A stretch of DNA of 64,000 bases from Actinosynnema sp. ALI-1.44 (GTDB lineage Bacteria; Actinomycetota; Actinomycetes; Mycobacteriales; Pseudonocardiaceae): the NCBI RefSeq assembly GCF_001984155.1, contig NZ_MTQO01000054.1:496001-560000 (forward strand). The letters are read 5' to 3'. Both the position numbers and the translations under genes were made by a program. The notes under the pieces are model-generated. The model saw only the letters and a program-made list of their open reading frames with translations, was not told where the DNA came from and did not search any database. Positions 29,186-37,291 of this stretch are shown here, one piece after another. Numbering within the stretch: the stretch's first letter is position 1; every line of letters starts with the position of its first letter.

Positions 29186-29833
29186 CTAGCCGCGGCTGCC
29201 GCCGTAGACCGTGGCGGCGACGGCGGCGTCCGTGCCGCAGACCAGGCCGCTGAACGGGCTCACGAGCGTGTTCTTGACCCGCAGGACCCACTCCGCACTG
29301 TGTTTTCGTGATGTCTCGGGCTCGCCGATGTCGTCGATGCCGATAGACCACGCGATCAACGCGAGTGTCGCGACCGGCGGTGCGCACCGGTCGTTCTCGA
29401 TCATGGCCGCTCGGATCGCCGCTCGTGGTGCGGACGCGATCCGCAGATCCGTGGGCTGGTAGTGCAGGGAATGCCGGAACATCCCGCGTTTCTCCGTCAC
29501 GCTCACCAGTTCCCTGACCGTGAGGGTTTCCACGACGATGTCGTAGATCGTTTCGGCGATGTGCTCGACCCAGTCGCGCACGCCGTGCGGTGACTGTTCG
29601 GACATGATCCCGGCCAGTGTCCGGTCGGCGATCGGCTCGCCGGTGGTGACGCGGCTGATCAACACGACTGTGCCGTGGTCGAGCGTGATCCTTTCGTCGA
29701 ACAACAAATCCGCGAGCGCGGCGGCCGAAAGCCCGAGTTCGAGGACGCCGCGGCGAATTCTCGCCCTGCCGGAGAACGGGTCGTGACCGAGGAAGAACAA
29801 GGCCTCGCACAACGAAAGGTCACCCAGTCGCAC
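29186..29833 (-). CDS. GPP34 (GOLPH3-like) family protein
   Basis: 215 residues: LGDLSLCEALFFLGHDPFSGRARIRRGVLELGLSAAALADLLFDERITL, then a helical C-terminal part. This is the bacterial branch of the GPP34 phosphoprotein family, common in actinomycetes, with no settled function; eukaryotic relatives bind phosphoinositides at the Golgi. GTG 29833 is chosen because GGGAG lies five bases upstream. A longer in-frame version to 29926 lacks a ribosome site. It is convergent with the serine hydrolase gene, four bases away. Confidence 0.8.
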   Translation of the reverse strand: MRLGDLSLCEALFFLGHDPFSGRARIRRGVLELGLSAAALADLLFDERITLDHGTVVLISRVTTGEPIADRTLAGIMSEQSPHGVRDWVEHIAETIYDIVVETLTVRELVSVTEKRGMFRHSLHYQPTDLRIASAPRAAIRAAMIENDRCAPPVATLALIAWSIGIDDIGEPETSRKHSAEWVLRVKNTLVSPFSGLVCGTDAAVAATVYGGSRG

Positions 29834-29901
29834 CGTGGCTCCCGATTGACTGCCGTACCGAGAAAAGTGGTCGAACCATGGATAACCGTCCGGCGTGATC
29901 C

Positions 29902-29907
29902 TATACT
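29902..29907 (+). promoter_or_regulatory. Possible -10 element of the APC transporter operon
   Basis: TATACT at 29902-29907 is a near-consensus -10 about 59 bases before the transporter ATG. A convincing -35 is not seen. GGGAGG at about 29950-29955 supplies the ribosome site. Confidence 0.4.
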
Positions 29908-29965
29908 TTCGCCCGGTCCAGTCCAACGGTGTCGACAGGGGATTCCACGGGAGGGCAACCGAACC

Positions 29966-31423
29966 ATGGGGGCGTCAACGCCGAGCTTCACGCGCGGACT
30001 GGCCAAACCGAGGCTGGGTGTCGCGCAGATCGTCTTCTTCGTGGTCGCGGCGTCCGGGCCGCTCTACGCCATCGCGGGCGGGATCTCCACCACCTACGCG
30101 GTCACCGGGATCATCGGTGTGCCGCTGTCGTTCGTGCTGTTGGCGCCGGTCCTCGCGTTGTTCGCGGTCGGCTACGGCGTGATGAGCAGGCACATCACCA
30201 ACGCCGGTGCGTTCTACCCCTATGTCGCCAACGGGATCGGCAAACCGGCCGGGATCGCGGTCTCGTTCGTCGCCGTGTTGGCGTACAACTGCATCCAGAT
30301 CGGGGTGTACGGCCTGTTCGGCTGGTCGGTCGCGGACTTCCTGCGGCAGAAGGCCGGGATCGAGACGCCGTGGTGGCTGTGGGCGGTGGCGATCCTCGTG
30401 GTGGTCGGCGTGCTCGGCGTGCTGCGCGTGGACCTCAACGCCAAGGTCCTCGGCGTGGTGCTCGGCCTCGAGTGCCTGGCGATCGTCGTGATCGACGCGG
30501 TCGGCCTGGCCAATCCGGCGCCCGGCGGCGAGCCACTGGCGCCGCTGGACCCGTCGAACCTGTTCGTGACCGGCGTCGGCGCGGTCTTCGCCCTGTCCGT
30601 CGCGGTGTTCACCGGCTTCGAGGGAGCGGCGACGTACGGCGAGGAATGCCGCGATCCGGCGCGCACGGTCGCACGGGCCACGTATGTCGCGATTGGACTG
30701 ACAGCGGTGCTGTACACGGTCTCGTCGCTGGCGATGGCCGTCGGCGTCGGTCCGTCGCAGGTCGTGGCGCAGTCGCAGCAGAACGGGCCAGGGGTGTTCT
30801 TCGGCATCAGCGGCCAGCACCTGGGCGCGACGGTCACCGACATCGCTTATGCCCTTTTCCTGACCAGCCAGTTCGCGTCGCTGCTGAGCTTCCACAACGC
30901 GGTTGCGCGGTACTTCTTCGCGTTGGGCAGGGAGGGCGTGCTGCCGGACGCGCTCGGCCGGACCAATCGCCGCAACGGAGCGCCTGTCGTCGGCTCGCTG
31001 ACCCAGACGGTGGTCGCGTTCCTCGTGGTCGCCGGGTTCGCCATCGCCGGGAGGGAACCGATCTTCGAGCTGTTCACGTGGCTCGGTGCGACCGCGTCGA
31101 CCGGTGTCGTGCTGATCATGACCATGGTGTCGATCTCGGTGATCGCATTCTTCCGCGGCAGGCGCGGTCCGGAAACCGCGTGGCAGCGGCTGGTCGCGCC
31201 CGCGCTCGCGGCCGTCCTGCTCGCCGCGGTGCTCGTGCTGATCATCGTGAACTTCCACGTTGTCGTTGGCACCGGCGAAGATTCCCCACTGCGCTGGATC
31301 CTGCCCGGCCTGCTGCTGCTCGCCGCGATACTGGGGCTCGTGCGCAGCCGGGTGTTGCGTACCGGCAAACCCGCTGTGTACGCGAAAGTCGGAGGAATAG
31401 GAACCACGGAGGTTGTCCGGTGA
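29966..31423 (+). CDS. APC-family amino acid/polyamine permease
   Basis: 485 residues with about twelve hydrophobic segments. The start GVAQIVFFVVAASGPLYAIAGG, the FYPYVANGIGKPAGI loop, TGFEGAATYGEECRDPARTVARATYVAIG and FFALGREGVLPDALGRTNRRNGAPV are typical of APC-superfamily uptake transporters. The likely substrate is an amino acid or amine. It overlaps the following GNAT gene by four bases, so transport and acetylation may act on related compounds; this is inference. Confidence 0.92.
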   Translation: MGASTPSFTRGLAKPRLGVAQIVFFVVAASGPLYAIAGGISTTYAVTGIIGVPLSFVLLAPVLALFAVGYGVMSRHITNAGAFYPYVANGIGKPAGIAVSFVAVLAYNCIQIGVYGLFGWSVADFLRQKAGIETPWWLWAVAILVVVGVLGVLRVDLNAKVLGVVLGLECLAIVVIDAVGLANPAPGGEPLAPLDPSNLFVTGVGAVFALSVAVFTGFEGAATYGEECRDPARTVARATYVAIGLTAVLYTVSSLAMAVGVGPSQVVAQSQQNGPGVFFGISGQHLGATVTDIAYALFLTSQFASLLSFHNAVARYFFALGREGVLPDALGRTNRRNGAPVVGSLTQTVVAFLVVAGFAIAGREPIFELFTWLGATASTGVVLIMTMVSISVIAFFRGRRGPETAWQRLVAPALAAVLLAAVLVLIIVNFHVVVGTGEDSPLRWILPGLLLLAAILGLVRSRVLRTGKPAVYAKVGGIGTTEVVR

Positions 31424-31998
31424 CGGTCCGCGCCGCAACGACGGATGACCTGCCCGAAGTCACGGCCCTGCTGGCCGAGGCGTTCCAGGACGACCCGGTG
31501 AGCACGTGGTTGTTCCCCGCTGCTGCCCGCCGTCGGGCCGTCCAGCCCGCCTTCCTCGGGGTGTTCGCGACCCTCGCCATCGAATCCGGCGGCATGGTCT
31601 CGTTGCGCCACGACAGGTTCGCCACGACCGTGTGGCTGCCCAGTGCACAACACCAGCCGGGCGAGGACGAGCACTTCCTGTCCCGGTTCGGGATGATGAC
31701 CGACGAGGAAACCGGGCGGTTCCGGCAGCTGTCGGAGCTGATGGCGGCCAACAGCCCGGACCGGGGCGATCACATGCACCTGCAGCTCATCGCCGTCCGC
31801 CCGGACCGCCACCGCATGGGGATAGGCAGTGACCTGCTCGCCCACGACCTCGCTGCCCTCGGTGGTACACCCGCCTACCTCGAAGCGAGTTCGTGGCTCA
31901 GCACCGCTCTGTACAAGCGGCACGGCTTCGAGTTCATCGGGCGCCCGTTCGGCCCGGAGCCCAGGACCCGGATGTACCCGATGTGGCGCGACGGCTGA
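31420..31998 (+). CDS. GNAT family N-acetyltransferase
   Basis: 192 residues: TVRAATTDDLPEVTALLAEAF at the N-terminus, acetyl-CoA binding motif A LQLIAVRPDRHRMGIGSDLLAHDL, and the terminal ALYKRHGFEFIGRP. It transfers acetyl groups from acetyl-CoA to an amine that cannot be predicted. GTG 31420 overlaps the transporter stop (GTGA), with GGAGG just upstream. It forms a two-gene operon with the APC transporter. Confidence 0.9.
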   Translation: MTVRAATTDDLPEVTALLAEAFQDDPVSTWLFPAAARRRAVQPAFLGVFATLAIESGGMVSLRHDRFATTVWLPSAQHQPGEDEHFLSRFGMMTDEETGRFRQLSELMAANSPDRGDHMHLQLIAVRPDRHRMGIGSDLLAHDLAALGGTPAYLEASSWLSTALYKRHGFEFIGRPFGPEPRTRMYPMWRDG

Positions 31999-32015
31999 CC
32001 ACTACCCTCGGCCGC

Positions 32016-32678
32016 GTGAAGTTCTCCGGGTTCGGCGAGCACGCCATCGACTTCTTCGACGGCCTGGTGGTCGACAACTCCAAAGCGTTCTGGGACGACA
32101 ACCGCGAGACCTACAACACCGACGTGCGGGCGCCGATGGAGGCGCTGCTCGCCGAGTTGTCCGCTGAGTTCGCCACCGACTTCGGGACGGCCAAGGTGTT
32201 CCGGCCCTACCGGGACGTCCGGTTCGCCAAGGACAAGACCCCGTACAAGACCAACTGCGGCGGCGTGATCGAGCAGGGGCGCGGTGGCGGGGCGTACTAC
32301 GTGGAGATCAGCCCGGCCGGGTTGCGGGTCGGCGGCGGGTGTTTCCACCTCGAGTCCGACCAGATCGCCCGGTTCCGCGCGGCCGTCGGCGAGGAGTTGC
32401 ACGGTCCCGCGTTCGAACAGATGGTGACCAAGCTCCGCCGGTCCGGCTGGGACATTCTCGGTGAACGGCTCAAGACCAAGCCCAAGGGCTATGACGTGGA
32501 TCACCCCCGGATCGAGCTGCTCAAGCACAAGTCGCTGTACGCCGCGCGCACCTGGGAACCCGCCGATTTCCTGCACGAACGCGAGTGCTTCACGCGGGTT
32601 CGCAAGGCTTGGCGTGAGCTGCGGCCGCTCAACGAGTGGGCGAGGGACCACGTGGGGGTCAGCGTCCGCTCGGCCTGA
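32016..32678 (+). CDS. DUF2461 family protein
   Basis: 220 residues: FDGLVVDNSKAFWDDNRETYNTDVRAPMEALLAEL, KVFRPYRDVRFAKDKTPYKTNCGGVI, YYVEISPAGLRVGGGCF and a C-terminal helical part. This matches the DUF2461/TIGR02453 family, widespread and without a known reaction. GTG 32016 is preceded by TACCCT seven bases upstream and no ribosome site, so it is probably leaderless. Neighbours give no functional hint. Confidence 0.88.
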   Translation: MKFSGFGEHAIDFFDGLVVDNSKAFWDDNRETYNTDVRAPMEALLAELSAEFATDFGTAKVFRPYRDVRFAKDKTPYKTNCGGVIEQGRGGGAYYVEISPAGLRVGGGCFHLESDQIARFRAAVGEELHGPAFEQMVTKLRRSGWDILGERLKTKPKGYDVDHPRIELLKHKSLYAARTWEPADFLHERECFTRVRKAWRELRPLNEWARDHVGVSVRSA

Positions 32679-32728
32679 TACCCGCCCCGCTGTGGTCAAG
32701 GCCGGGCGGTTGAGACACCATCACCTGC

Positions 32729-34063
32729 ATGGAACGCACCCCGTGGTCCTGGTGGCGAGTGGCGGCCGTGGTCGTCGCACCCGTGTTCGGCCTTGCCGCG
32801 ATCGCACTCGTGGTCTTCCTGGTGTCCGGTGGCCCCGCGCTGGATTCGGTGAGCACAGCGGTGGGTCTCGGCCTGCTGGCCGGGTTCGCGGTCGCGCTGA
32901 TGATCGCCGCCTGGCACGTCTGGCGGCTGTCGCAGTCCGCCGCCGCGCACGAGTTCGACGTGGTCGAACGCCGCGGCTCGGACGCGTACGCCCGCGCGGC
33001 CGACCAACTCGGCTCGGAGAAGGCCCCGGTGCGGCTCGCCGGTCTGTACGGGCTCGAGCGGCTCGCGCAGGTCGACGCGCGCTACCGGCAGACGGTCGTG
33101 AACGTGATCTGTTCCTACCTGCGGATGCCGTACGCGCCTCCGGAACAAGCCAACGACGCGGTGGCCGACGTGGCCGAACGGGGTGTCCGCGTGGCCGCGC
33201 AACGGATCATCGCCGCGCACCTGCGCCCGGCCGAGGACGACCTGTTCTGGCCGGACATCGACGTCGACCTGTCCGGTGCCACCCTGATCGACTTCCGGAT
33301 GGACAACTGCCGCGCCCGGCTGGCCACGTTCGACCGCGCGCACTTCGCCGGTGACATCTCGTTCGTCGGCAGCCAGTTCTCCGGGCCCGCCCGGTTCATC
33401 GCCGCGCGGTTCGTCAGCCGCCGCGCGGACTTCCAGACCTCGTGGTTCGCCGCGGGCGTCGACTTCACCGGAGCGGGCTTCGCCGGTGACGCGGACTTCA
33501 ACGGGATGAAGGTCAACGGCGAGGCGCAGTTCACCAAGACGGTCTTCGCGGGCATGGTCGACTTCTCCCAGGCGGCGTTCAGCGCGCTCGGCTCGTTCCG
33601 CACGGTGATGTTCGTCGGGCGCTGCGAGTTCGCGGGTGCGTGGTTCGCCGCGGAGGCGGACTTCAGCGGATCGACGTTCTCCAAGGACGCGGCGTTCAAC
33701 GGCGTCCGGTTCGGCGCGCACGTCGAGGCGCTCGGCGCGTACTTCGCCGCGCACTGCAGCTTCCGCAGCGCGTACTTCACCCGCAACGCGGACCTGCGCG
33801 CGGCGCGGTTCGGCGGCAACGTCGACTTCACCGAGGCGTGGTTCGCCACCACCGCGATGCTCGACGGCGGCAGGGTGCGGATGGACGTCGACCGCAGCCT
33901 GACGAACTGGCCGCGCGGTTGGACCATCCGCGAGCCGCGCGACGACACCGACGCCCGCCTGGCCGACCGGGAGGGCTCGTGGGGCTACTTGATCAAGTTC
34001 AACTCCCCGGAGAAGCCGCCGCCGGTGCCCGCGGAACGCGGCGCTCCCCCGAACGCTCCCTGA
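32729..34063 (+). CDS. Membrane-anchored pentapeptide-repeat protein
   Basis: 444 residues. Two membrane helices at the N-terminus (about 8-35 and 45-65) are followed by a short helical domain with RRGSDAYARAADQLGSEKAPVRLAGLYGLERLAQ. From about residue 180 to 390 come A(D/N/R)F-type repeats such as ARFIAARFVSRRADFQTSWFA, which would fold as a right-handed beta helix. Proteins of this layout are common in actinomycetes with no proven role. It lies 27 bases before a zinc-ribbon gene. Confidence 0.85.
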   Translation: MERTPWSWWRVAAVVVAPVFGLAAIALVVFLVSGGPALDSVSTAVGLGLLAGFAVALMIAAWHVWRLSQSAAAHEFDVVERRGSDAYARAADQLGSEKAPVRLAGLYGLERLAQVDARYRQTVVNVICSYLRMPYAPPEQANDAVADVAERGVRVAAQRIIAAHLRPAEDDLFWPDIDVDLSGATLIDFRMDNCRARLATFDRAHFAGDISFVGSQFSGPARFIAARFVSRRADFQTSWFAAGVDFTGAGFAGDADFNGMKVNGEAQFTKTVFAGMVDFSQAAFSALGSFRTVMFVGRCEFAGAWFAAEADFSGSTFSKDAAFNGVRFGAHVEALGAYFAAHCSFRSAYFTRNADLRAARFGGNVDFTEAWFATTAMLDGGRVRMDVDRSLTNWPRGWTIREPRDDTDARLADREGSWGYLIKFNSPEKPPPVPAERGAPPNAP

Positions 34064-34090
34064 CCCCCGGTAACGGTGTTGGATGCCCCC

Positions 34091-34819
34091 ATGACCAACT
34101 GGGGGCAGCTCACCCACGCGTACGGCACCGCCGAGGACATCCCGACCAGGCTGGACCAGGTGGCGGCCGAGCCGTCCGCGGACTGGAACGACCTCTGGTC
34201 GGCGTTGTGCCACCAGGGCACGGTGTACCCGGCCAGCTTCGCCGCCCTGCACCGGCTCGCCGACATCGCCGCCTCCGGCGACACCAAGCAACGCGCCCAG
34301 GCGCTGGCCCTCGCGGGCGCCATCGTCGGCTCGGACGACCGGCCGTCGAGCATCGGTGACGTGCACGCCGCGTACGCCGAGGACATCGCCGCCCTGCTGC
34401 GACTGGCCAACGAGCACCTGCGCACGGTGACCGCGAAAGACGAGTACCTGTACCTCGTGCAGTCGATCCTGGCGTTCGAGGGGCACGACGTGGGTAGCGA
34501 CCCGCTCGGCGGTCTCGCCAACGAGGAGTACGAGGTCGAGTGCCCGGAGTGCACGGCCATGTCGTTCGTCGTGATCGGTGACGACGGCTACTTCGCCACC
34601 ATCGACGACTACGCCATCGAGGACGACACCGAGCGCACGGACCTTGTCCCCGTCGACCCCGCTGGGCTGAGCGGACTGCGCCGCAGACTGTACGACGATG
34701 CCATGGCGCACGGTCGTCCGGACGTGGCGATAGCCCTGAGCTATTTGTTCGGGCAGGCGACCTGTGTGGAGTGCGGGACGAGTTTTTCCGTCGCCGAGCA
34801 GGCGGAGATCGGGTTCTGA
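34091..34819 (+). CDS. Uncharacterised protein with split zinc-ribbon
   Basis: 242 residues; family not recognised. The N-terminal two thirds is helical with repeat-like segments (YPASFAALHRLADIAASGDTKQRAQALALAGAIV; EDIAALLRLANEHLRTV), suggesting a HEAT-like solenoid. Two CxxC knuckles, CPEC (about 155) and CVEC near the C-terminus, could form one zinc site, separated by an acidic insert. ATG 34091 is chosen over an in-frame upstream start. It follows the pentapeptide-repeat gene on the same strand. Confidence 0.65.
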   Translation: MTNWGQLTHAYGTAEDIPTRLDQVAAEPSADWNDLWSALCHQGTVYPASFAALHRLADIAASGDTKQRAQALALAGAIVGSDDRPSSIGDVHAAYAEDIAALLRLANEHLRTVTAKDEYLYLVQSILAFEGHDVGSDPLGGLANEEYEVECPECTAMSFVVIGDDGYFATIDDYAIEDDTERTDLVPVDPAGLSGLRRRLYDDAMAHGRPDVAIALSYLFGQATCVECGTSFSVAEQAEIGF

Positions 34820-34875
34820 CCCGTCGTTCACCAAATTACCGGGTAGTAGTTCCGCATCGGTTCAGATGGAACGGC

Positions 34876-34889
34876 TAGGCTGCACGAAC
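34876..34889 (+). promoter_or_regulatory. Putative leaderless -10 element of pyk
   Basis: TAGGCT at 34876-34881, eight bases before GTG 34890, with no ribosome site. It is the same hexamer as at hisF. Confidence 0.4.
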
Positions 34890-36314
34890 GTGAGCCGACG
34901 CGCGAAGATCGTCTGTACCCTGGGGCCAGCCACGTCCACCCAGGAACGTGTCCTCGAACTGGTCGAGGCGGGTATGGACGTGGCGAGAATGAATTTCAGC
35001 CACGGCAGCCACAGCGACCACAAGCAGGTGTACGACGTGGTCCGGGCGGCATCCGACCAGACGGGGCACGCCGTCGGGATCATGGCTGACCTGCAGGGAC
35101 CGAAGATCCGGTTGGGCACGTTCGCCAACGGACCGGTCGAGTGGAACAACGGCGACATCGTCCGGATCACCGTCGAGGACGTCGTCGGCACCCACGACCG
35201 CGTGTCCACCACCTACGAGGGCCTGGCGCGCGACGCCAAGGCCGGTGACCGCCTCCTGGTCGACGACGGCAAGGTGGGCCTGGTCGTCAAGGAGGTGGAC
35301 AACCAGGACGTCGTCTGCGAGGTCATCGAGGGTGGCCCGGTCAGCAACAACAAGGGCATCTCACTGCCCGGCATGGACGTCTCGGTGCCCGCGATGTCCG
35401 AGAAGGACATCGAGGACCTCGAGTTCGCGCTGTCGCTCGGCGTGGACTTCGTGGCGCTGTCGTTCGTCCGGTCGCCCGCCGACATCGACCTCGTCCACCA
35501 GGTGATGGACCGGGTCGGCCGGGGCAGGCTGCCGGTGATCGCCAAGCTGGAGAAGCCGGAGGGCGTCGACAACCTCGAGGCGATCGTGCTCGCCTTCGAC
35601 GGGATCATGGTCGCCCGCGGCGACCTGGGCGTCGAACTGCCGCTTGAGCAGGTGCCGCTGGTGCAGAAGCGCGCGATCCAGATCGCCCGCGAGAACGCCA
35701 AGCCGGTCATCGTGGCCACCCAGATGCTCGACTCGATGATCAACAACTCCCGGCCGACCCGGGCCGAGGCGTCCGACGTCGCCAACGCCGTGCTCGACGG
35801 TGCCGACGCGGTGATGCTGTCCGGCGAGACGAGTGTGGGCCGCTACCCGATCGAGTCGGTCAAGACGATGAGCAAGATCGTCGAGGCCGTCGAGATCGAG
35901 TCCACGGCCGTGCCGCCGCTGACGCACGTGCCGCGTACCAAGCGCGGCGTGCTGTCCTACGCGGCCCGTGACATCGGCGAGCGCCTCAACGCCAAGGCGC
36001 TGGTCGCGTTCACGCAGTCCGGGGACACCGTGCGCCGACTCGCCCGGCTGCACACGCACCTGCCGCTGCTGGCGTTCACGCCCGAGCAGGACGTGCGCAG
36101 CCAGCTGACGATGACGTGGGGCACCGAGACGTTCCTGGTCCCGAGGGTCGACTCGACCGACCAGATGGTCCGCCAGGTGGACATCTCGATGCTGTCCATC
36201 GGCCGCTACCAGCCCGGTGACCTAGTGGTGATCGTCGCAGGTTCCCCGCCGGGAACTGTCGGGTCAACTAACCTCATCCGCGTACACCGGTTGGGGGAAG
36301 AAGACCACGCATAG
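34890..36314 (+). CDS. pyk: Pyruvate kinase
   Basis: 474 residues from GTG 34890 (SRRAKIVCTLGPATSTQERV). Catalytic motifs: ARMNFSHGSHSDH, DLQGPKIRLG, KGISLPG, IAKLEKPEGVDNL with the active lysine, MVARGDLGVELPLEQVP and IVATQMLDSMINNSRPTRAEASDVANAVLDGADAVMLSGET. It transfers phosphate from phosphoenolpyruvate to ADP. The C-terminal domain, site of allosteric binding in many homologs, is intact. tesB follows nine bases after the stop. The pyk-tesB order matches mycobacteria. Confidence 0.97.
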   Translation: MSRRAKIVCTLGPATSTQERVLELVEAGMDVARMNFSHGSHSDHKQVYDVVRAASDQTGHAVGIMADLQGPKIRLGTFANGPVEWNNGDIVRITVEDVVGTHDRVSTTYEGLARDAKAGDRLLVDDGKVGLVVKEVDNQDVVCEVIEGGPVSNNKGISLPGMDVSVPAMSEKDIEDLEFALSLGVDFVALSFVRSPADIDLVHQVMDRVGRGRLPVIAKLEKPEGVDNLEAIVLAFDGIMVARGDLGVELPLEQVPLVQKRAIQIARENAKPVIVATQMLDSMINNSRPTRAEASDVANAVLDGADAVMLSGETSVGRYPIESVKTMSKIVEAVEIESTAVPPLTHVPRTKRGVLSYAARDIGERLNAKALVAFTQSGDTVRRLARLHTHLPLLAFTPEQDVRSQLTMTWGTETFLVPRVDSTDQMVRQVDISMLSIGRYQPGDLVVIVAGSPPGTVGSTNLIRVHRLGEEDHA

Positions 36315-36323
36315 GAGCGGCAG

Positions 36324-37232
36324 ATGACAGAGGTCGCGCGGGCAGCCGCGGCGGATCCCGGCCAGGCGGGCATGTCCGGGCAGCCGGTGCTCGACAAGCT
36401 GGTCGCGCTGCTCGACCTCGAAGTCATCGAGGAGAACATCTTCCGCGGTGTCAGCCCCGCCGACCGCCCGATCAGGGTGTTCGGTGGGCAGGTCGCCGCG
36501 CAGGCGTTGATCGCGGCGGGCCGCACCGTCCCGTCGGACCGGCACGTGCACTCGTTGCACGCGTACTTCATCCGGCCCGGCGACCCGAGCATTCCGATCG
36601 TGTACGAAGTGGACCGGATCCGCGACGGCCGCTCGTTCACCACACGGCGGGTTGTCGCCATCCAGCGCGGCAAGGCGATCTTCTCGCTGTCCGCCTCGTT
36701 CCAGCTGGTCGAGCAGGGGCTGGAACACGCCGACGTGATCCCGGACGTGCCGTCGCCGGACAGCCTGCCGACGTACATCGAGCAGGTCGAGGCCGCGTTC
36801 GGCAAGCTCGACCCGACCAAGTCGATCCCGCGTCCCATCGACATCCGGTACGTCACCGAACCGCCGTGGCTGTCGCGGGACAAGGGCCCGCGCGAAGGCC
36901 GTAACCAAGTGTGGATGCGGGCGGACGGCAAACTCGCGGACGACCCGCTGCTGCACGTGTGTGTTCTGGCATACGCGTCGGACATGACGCTGTTGGACGC
37001 TCCGCTGGCGCGGCACGGCAAATACTGGTGGCTGGACAACGTGATCGGCGCGAGCCTCGACCACGCTATGTGGTTCCACCGTCCGTTCCGGGCCGACGAA
37101 TGGGTGCTCTACGACTGCGAATCGCCGAGCGCCTCCGGCGGACGCGGTCTGGCGACCGGCCGGTTCTTCGCCCACGACGGGACATTGGTCGCCACAGTCG
37201 TCCAAGAGGGTTTGTTGCGCGTCCGGGACTAG
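36324..37232 (+). CDS. tesB: Acyl-CoA thioesterase II TesB
   Basis: 302 residues with the double hot-dog TesB fold: IFRGVSPADRPIRVFGGQVAAQALIAAGRTV, HSLHAYFIRPGDPSIPIVYEVDRIRDGRSFTTRRVVAIQ, LLDAPLARHG and ASLDHAMWFHRPFRADEWVLYD with the catalytic Asp. It hydrolyses acyl-CoA to free fatty acid and CoA. Ribosome site GGAG lies eight bases before the ATG, within the pyk stop region, so pyk-tesB are probably co-transcribed. Confidence 0.94.
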   Translation: MTEVARAAAADPGQAGMSGQPVLDKLVALLDLEVIEENIFRGVSPADRPIRVFGGQVAAQALIAAGRTVPSDRHVHSLHAYFIRPGDPSIPIVYEVDRIRDGRSFTTRRVVAIQRGKAIFSLSASFQLVEQGLEHADVIPDVPSPDSLPTYIEQVEAAFGKLDPTKSIPRPIDIRYVTEPPWLSRDKGPREGRNQVWMRADGKLADDPLLHVCVLAYASDMTLLDAPLARHGKYWWLDNVIGASLDHAMWFHRPFRADEWVLYDCESPSASGGRGLATGRFFAHDGTLVATVVQEGLLRVRD

Positions 37233-37291
37233 GCTCCGTGTGGTACATATCGCGCGAGCCTTGAACAGGCTTTTACGGCAGGCTGGTAGAC

